From the NCBI RefSeq assembly GCF_004363695.1, contig NZ_SNZC01000003.1:124001-188000 (forward strand): 64,000 nt of DNA. The letters run 5' to 3'. The stretch is from Flavobacterium cheniae (GTDB taxonomy: Bacteria > Bacteroidota > Bacteroidia > Flavobacteriales > Flavobacteriaceae). The position numbers were made by a program, and so were the translations under genes. Below are positions 59,916 through 64,000 of the stretch, piece by piece; position 1 is the stretch's first letter; every line of letters starts with the position of its first letter. The notes beneath the pieces were generated by a model, which ran no database searches, was not told the DNA's origin, and worked only from the letters and a program-made list of their open reading frames with translations.

Positions 59916-62015
59916 ATGAGAAATTTTTTGATTTTCCTTTCTTTTTTAACCTTTCAATTTTCTATTGCTCAAGAAGAAACATCTAAAGATAGTATTAAAA
60001 CCACCGAATTAAATGAAGTCGTGGTGCAATCTAAAAAGAAAAGTATTGAACAAAAAGCCGACAGAACCATATTTGATTTTTCTGAACAAAGTCATTTGAA
60101 TTCAGGCTCTGTGATGGAAGGATTAAAAAAACTACCCGGATTAATAGTTTCTGACGTGGCTGGAATGATGTATCAAGGAAAGCAATTAGAAGTGTTTATG
60201 GATGCCAGACCATTAAATATTTTTTCGAATGAACTTACTTCATATTTAGAAAGTATGCCTGCAAATTCAATTGAAAAAGTAGAAATTATTACGCAACCAG
60301 GAGCCGAATTTCCTGCAACTTCTGGTGGAGCAATTATAAATATTGTAACTTCAAAAAACGCTAAAAAATATCTTTCGGCAACGTATTCAAACGGATATAG
60401 TTATACAAAATACGACAAATCACGTCATCGATTTAATAATAGTTTATTGGTCAATGCAAAAAACAAATGGTTTGGTTGGCAAGTACAATTGGGGCAAAAC
60501 TTTAACCAAGGTTACCAGCGTACAAATTTTGAAAATGAAACAACTGTACTTTCTAAAAATACGACCGACAGAGAAAATCGTTTTTACTTTTTTAAAACAG
60601 GTTTAAAGTTCGATTTAAAAAAAGATAGATTTTTGGTCAATTACGATTTCACCACTTCAAATAATAATGCTTTAATTGATGCTAGTGGTTTTGGATTTGT
60701 AACCAGCGATAAAAGTAAAAACAAACTTAATAGAAATGATGTTGCTTTGAACTATCAGAAGCGATTTGATGATGCAACTAAAAAATTAGATTTTAGATTT
60801 AATGTCAATTCGGTTAACAATAATTTCGATTTGAATAATAGAGTTTCTGGGAATTCAGTCTTAGATAATGGTTACAATCAATTGTTTTATCAATTTAAAA
60901 CCGATTACTCACAAGAGTTTTCGTTTTTAGAGAAAACTAAATTTTCAACTGGAGTTTTAGCAGATAAATTAGAATTTGAAGCCCTAAATTTAGGTGTAAC
61001 TAATTTAGATTATCAACGAACCACTTTAGCAGCTTATTCTGAATTTCAATCTACCTATAAAAAGTTTGATTTTATTTTAGGAGGAAGATTAGAGTCGTAT
61101 GCTATTGATGGAAATACAGATACTGATGAATTAATTCCGTTTAATCAAACCCGATTTTTTCCAAATGCAAGTATTCAATACAATATAATTCCACAAGTTT
61201 TTGTGAATGCAAATTATAATAAAAAGATTAGCTTACCCAATACTTCTGCTTTAAATCCGAATAATACCAATTATCAAAATCCCAATGTTTCCTTTTTTGG
61301 AAATCCAAATTTAGAACCTACCATTTTTGATAATTATGAGTTTAAAATAAGTGCTTTTGAATATTTTTTTATTGGTTATTCTCGTAGCGATGCCAATAAT
61401 CAGGTAATGAATAGAATAATTACTGATGGTGATGGAGCTGCAAGTATTTCAGAAAATATTCCACAAGTAACCATTCATAATTTTAATTTTGGTTTACCAG
61501 TACCCTATATGTTGTTTACCAAAGGATTGAAAGAGACCTTAAAATTTGATTTTAATCCAGATGAGATTAATTTCTTGTATTTATATGTTGGACATCAAAA
61601 GCACATTTTGCCTGAGGTTAGTGGAAAAGGCTTGTGGTTTTTTAATGCTATGTCGCAAATTGTTTTACCAAGTAAAATTAAGTTTACAGCAACTTATAAT
61701 ACTTCATCAACGGGTGGGAATTATTTCTATTATGAAAATCGAGTGCCATTTAGTCAACAATTTGATGTTACATTTGCTAAGAAATTTTTAGACAATAATT
61801 TGTCAGTTTCGGTTTATTGTAATGATATTTTTAACACCAATAAACAAGGATTTAACGCATTAGGAACGAATTTAGTTTATGAAAGTAAAAACGATTCAAG
61901 ACGAGTAGGAATTACATTAAATTATAAAATCCCGACTAAAAATAAATTAGCAAAAGAAGAAGGTAATATTTTAAATAATGATAAAAAAGAAGATCAGCCT
62001 GCTATTGGTAATTAA
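59916..62015 (+). CDS. TonB-dependent-receptor-like outer-membrane barrel (OMP_b-brl_3 type)
   Basis: A 699-residue outer-membrane protein with a signal peptide (about 1-18, cleavage near IAQ). Residues 40-150 form a plug-like domain: TELNEVVVQSKKK, LKKLPGLIVSD and IEKVEIITQPGAEFPATSGG motifs. Many amphipathic strands make up the barrel to the C-terminus. It lacks the N-terminal carboxypeptidase-like domain that often precedes the plug in this phylum. The ligand is unknown; no SusD-like partner is next to it. A strong terminator follows 28 bases downstream. Confidence 0.87.
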   Translation: MRNFLIFLSFLTFQFSIAQEETSKDSIKTTELNEVVVQSKKKSIEQKADRTIFDFSEQSHLNSGSVMEGLKKLPGLIVSDVAGMMYQGKQLEVFMDARPLNIFSNELTSYLESMPANSIEKVEIITQPGAEFPATSGGAIINIVTSKNAKKYLSATYSNGYSYTKYDKSRHRFNNSLLVNAKNKWFGWQVQLGQNFNQGYQRTNFENETTVLSKNTTDRENRFYFFKTGLKFDLKKDRFLVNYDFTTSNNNALIDASGFGFVTSDKSKNKLNRNDVALNYQKRFDDATKKLDFRFNVNSVNNNFDLNNRVSGNSVLDNGYNQLFYQFKTDYSQEFSFLEKTKFSTGVLADKLEFEALNLGVTNLDYQRTTLAAYSEFQSTYKKFDFILGGRLESYAIDGNTDTDELIPFNQTRFFPNASIQYNIIPQVFVNANYNKKISLPNTSALNPNNTNYQNPNVSFFGNPNLEPTIFDNYEFKISAFEYFFIGYSRSDANNQVMNRIITDGDGAASISENIPQVTIHNFNFGLPVPYMLFTKGLKETLKFDFNPDEINFLYLYVGHQKHILPEVSGKGLWFFNAMSQIVLPSKIKFTATYNTSSTGGNYFYYENRVPFSQQFDVTFAKKFLDNNLSVSVYCNDIFNTNKQGFNALGTNLVYESKNDSRRVGITLNYKIPTKNKLAKEEGNILNNDKKEDQPAIGN

Positions 62016-62043
62016 TTTGAAATCATTTGAGCGATTGTAATAA

Positions 62044-62079
62044 AAAAATCTCGTTTAATTTACTTTAAACGAGATTTTT
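62044..62079. terminator. Intrinsic terminator between two convergent genes
   Basis: Arms around TCTCGTTTAA (62049-62058) and TTAAACGAGA (62065-62074), loop of 6 bases, flanked by A and T runs. Confidence 0.88.
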
Positions 62080-62104
62080 ATTTCAACTTTATATTAATTG
62101 TAAG

Positions 62105-62923
62105 TTATCTTCTACCACCACGACGTTTTGTTTTTACTACCGTAGTTTTTCCTCTTTTGTTTTTGTGTATAACTGTTGTTCCTCTTCTGTTGTGAACTAC
62201 AATTGTAGATTTACTTCTTCTAGGTGTATATACTTTTCGAGCAACAACAACCCTATGTGTTGTAGTTTTGCGATATAACACGCGATGATGCGCACATTTT
62301 CCGTAAAAAATTGAATATCTGTATGGTTTCCAAGGTTTCCACCATCTTGGATAAAATCCCCAACGATGAGGTGAAACCCAAACTACATAACCCGGTGCAT
62401 ATAAAAAGCGAACACTTGGCCAAAACCAAACATTTACTACTACTCCTGTTGATGTAATTACGGGAACATTTGGACCACCTTTTGTTTTCTCGATTTTTTC
62501 TTCCACTTCAAAAGGTTCAACAATTGTGTTTTCTGCATATAATTCTGAATCGCCTTCAATTTGCAGAATTGCTGATTCATTTCCAGTTTTTTCTATACCA
62601 ATTGTTGCAATGTCTTGTTTCTCTTTTTCGTTTAAATAAGTACTTAGAACAATGACATGAGTATCTTTTTCTTGAATGTCTTGTACCACAATGTAATCTG
62701 TTTCTCCATCATTGTTTAAATCAAGATTATTAACATTGTTCTTTTCGTCATTAATTAATTTTTCAAATTCTTCTAATGAGTTTGCTTGCTTAAATAAAGC
62801 CAAAGCACCTTCTAAACTAAAATTCTCACCAGTAAATTCAGGAAAATCATTTTTATCATTTTCTTGACCAAAGCTTGTTGTAATTCCAAGAATTAGCAAC
62901 AAAAAAACAGATAATTTTTTCAT
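62105..62923 (-). CDS. Secreted protein with acidic EF-hand-like segment and highly basic C-terminal tail
   Basis: A 272-residue exported protein (signal about 1-19, ending FGQ). The mature N-terminal half is acidic and holds DLNNDGETDYI near 72-82, which looks like a calcium-binding loop (D-x-D/N-x-D-G). Residues about 160-205 are rich in aromatic residues (W, F, Y, P). The last 60 residues are almost entirely R, K, T, V and G, with several VVxxRR/KR-type repeats. No domain is recognised. The bipolar charge suggests binding to anionic polymers such as DNA or polysaccharide, which is only an inference. Confidence 0.75.
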   Translation of the reverse strand: MKKLSVFLLLILGITTSFGQENDKNDFPEFTGENFSLEGALALFKQANSLEEFEKLINDEKNNVNNLDLNNDGETDYIVVQDIQEKDTHVIVLSTYLNEKEKQDIATIGIEKTGNESAILQIEGDSELYAENTIVEPFEVEEKIEKTKGGPNVPVITSTGVVVNVWFWPSVRFLYAPGYVVWVSPHRWGFYPRWWKPWKPYRYSIFYGKCAHHRVLYRKTTTHRVVVARKVYTPRRSKSTIVVHNRRGTTVIHKNKRGKTTVVKTKRRGGRR

Positions 62924-62989
62924 AATTAAAATATTTTTTATTGGAATTTGACATCATAAAATTAAAAAGGTTTAATGAAAAGTTAAAAA

Positions 62990-63388
62990 TTATTCAATGT
63001 CTTCCGATAAATCTTTTAAATGAACTCTCAAAGCATTAACGGAAATACTTATTTCCCAAAATGAGATTCCCAAAGAAATCAATAAACAAAGCAAACTGGC
63101 TCCAAAAAAGTAAATACCAAGATTTTCTTGACTTACATAAAGTAATAACATAGCAAAAACCGATAAGAACAAACACATCACTCCAAAAAGCTGCATGTAA
63201 CGAATTAATGTTAATCTTAAATTCAGATTTTTGATTTCTAGAAGAATATTCTTGTTATGATTGTCATCGTAGTTTTTCTTTAAATTACGAATGATCTGTG
63301 CAATAGTTAAAAACCGATTTGTATAGGCTAATAAAATTAACGAAGTTGCAGAGAATAGTAAAGCTGGAGTTTCGATAGATAGTGTCAT
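62990..63388 (-). CDS. DUF2721 family membrane protein
   Basis: A 132-residue protein with three hydrophobic helices (about 7-24, 64-84, 91-112). SATSLILLAYTNRFLTIA near 13-30 and the LRLTLIRYMQLFGVMC segment near 56-71 match DUF2721. The polar region between helices 1 and 2 holds a charged cytoplasmic-type loop. Function is unknown. It starts 2 bases after the PD40 gene ends on the same strand. Confidence 0.85.
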   Translation of the reverse strand: MTLSIETPALLFSATSLILLAYTNRFLTIAQIIRNLKKNYDDNHNKNILLEIKNLNLRLTLIRYMQLFGVMCLFLSVFAMLLLYVSQENLGIYFFGASLLCLLISLGISFWEISISVNALRVHLKDLSEDIE

Positions 63389-63390
63389 GA

Positions 63391-64000
63391 TTATAACTTT
63401 ATTTGATATTTGTAAATTCTGCTAAATCCGTTTTCATAACTAGAAATTTCGGTTTCAAATTCTTTTAAATTGGTAAATATTTTATCAATTACAATCATTC
63501 TTTTACTCGTGAAATACAGTGTTTGTGTAGTGGTATCGTAAAACGGACAATAATCCATTTGTTTAGAATTGATTTCAGCTCCTAAGTTTTTTGCGGTGTC
63601 CCAATTTCCTTTATTATTCTTGTAACTTATGTATAAATCACCACTTCCTAAACCATCAGGTCTTCCGTAACAAGTGTAAATAATGAATTCCTCATTCGGA
63701 CTCACAAAGGCGTTAAATTCGTATCCAGTTGAATTAATATTCATGCCTAAATTTTTAGGTTCTATATATTGTTTTCCGTCCCATTTGCATACCAAAATAT
63801 CATCTTTTCCGAGTGTTTTTATCGCATCTGAAGTAAAATATAAATTTCCATTCAGCGTTACACAAGGATAAAATTCATTGTTAGAAGAATTTACTGGAGC
63901 TCCAATATTTATTGGTTTCGACCATTTGCTTTTTAGGTCTTTTCTTTCAACATACCAAATGTCGTAATCTTTCGCATTTGTTGTCGTGTCGTTAATAGGT
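63391..64000 (-). CDS. PD40/WD40-like beta-propeller protein, 5' end outside the window
   Basis: The open frame runs off the right edge, so only the C-terminal 203 or so residues are seen. Repeats of the PD40 type are visible: PVNSSNNEFYPCVTLNGN then LYFTSD, NSTGYEFNAFVSPNEEFIIY (then GSGDLYISYK), and NSKQMDYCPFYDTTTQTLYFT, each with the family's INS/NSTxYE pattern and LYF/LYI strand. Such propellers occur in TolB-like and OmpA-associated exported proteins in Bacteroidota. A shorter TTG start inside the frame at 63795 is not real. Location is probably periplasmic. Confidence 0.8.
   Translation of the reverse strand, partial: PINDTTTNAKDYDIWYVERKDLKSKWSKPINIGAPVNSSNNEFYPCVTLNGNLYFTSDAIKTLGKDDILVCKWDGKQYIEPKNLGMNINSTGYEFNAFVSPNEEFIIYTCYGRPDGLGSGDLYISYKNNKGNWDTAKNLGAEINSKQMDYCPFYDTTTQTLYFTSKRMIVIDKIFTNLKEFETEISSYENGFSRIYKYQIKL

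Noticed and set aside
63795-63795. TTG as start of the PD40 protein
   Set aside because: The frame is open with matching propeller repeats all the way to the window edge, so the gene continues upstream.
1-64000. Insertion sequences, prophage, integrase or CRISPR arrays
   Set aside because: No transposase, integrase or phage motif, and no regularly spaced direct repeats, were found by reading both strands.

Overview
The window is AT-rich chromosomal DNA from a member of the Bacteroidota, most likely Flavobacteriaceae (Flavobacterium or a close relative). The evidence is the short start-proximal promoter boxes of the type TTG-N17-23-TAnnTTTG instead of a sigma70 -35/-10 pair, weak ribosome binding sites, a PorV-like type IX secretion barrel, DUF4105/Lnb, DUF1501/DUF1800, DUF2721, TIGR03643 and OMP_b-brl_3 proteins, and lineage-typical small proteins. 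No transposase, phage gene, CRISPR array or rRNA was seen.

Region 1 (1-33395) is a large surface-polysaccharide locus. It opens with an ABC exporter (Wzm, cut by the window edge, and Wzt with a C-terminal glycan-recognition-type domain). It continues as one tightly overlapping plus-strand series: O-acetyltransferase, two paralogous pyruvyltransferases, a nonulosonic-acid module (a cytidylyltransferase fused to a KdsC-like phosphatase, and a NeuB-like synthase without a SAF domain), many GT2, GT4 and GT-B glycosyltransferases, two methyltransferases, and two tandem MBOAT + SGNH acylation pairs. A convergent minus-strand block (24782-28293) holds two hexapeptide acyltransferases and a GtrA / GtrB-like / GT-C trio. 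The plus strand resumes with two GT4 enzymes around a Wzy/WaaL-like protein, and ends with a WbaP-type initiating phosphoglycosyltransferase. The inferred product is a charged, acylated, pyruvylated glycan built on a lipid carrier.

Region 2 (33508-42892) is envelope and core functions: DUF4105/Lnb-like protein and PorV-like barrel (minus); phosphatidylserine synthase and GH25 lysozyme (plus); a minus-strand operon kdsD-tatC-AhpD-like-lptB that joins Kdo/LPS supply, LPS export and Tat; and recQ, whose zinc-binding cysteines are missing.

Region 3 (42954-50033) is housekeeping: DUF983, DUF2891, an FAD dehydrogenase, a cold-shock-domain protein, idi, a QueD/PTPS-like enzyme, a Bcp peroxiredoxin, manA, a small helical protein and tRNA-Thr(UGU). 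Region 4 (50034-64000) holds a palindrome-rich spacer, lipoproteins, an M61 peptidase, AlkB-like dioxygenase, aquaporin, EamA exporter, the DUF1501 (Tat-type signal) / DUF1800 pair, an L,D-transpeptidase-like lipoprotein, a TonB-receptor-like barrel, a secreted protein with a very basic tail, DUF2721, and a PD40 propeller protein cut by the right edge. Clear intrinsic terminators separate many of these units.
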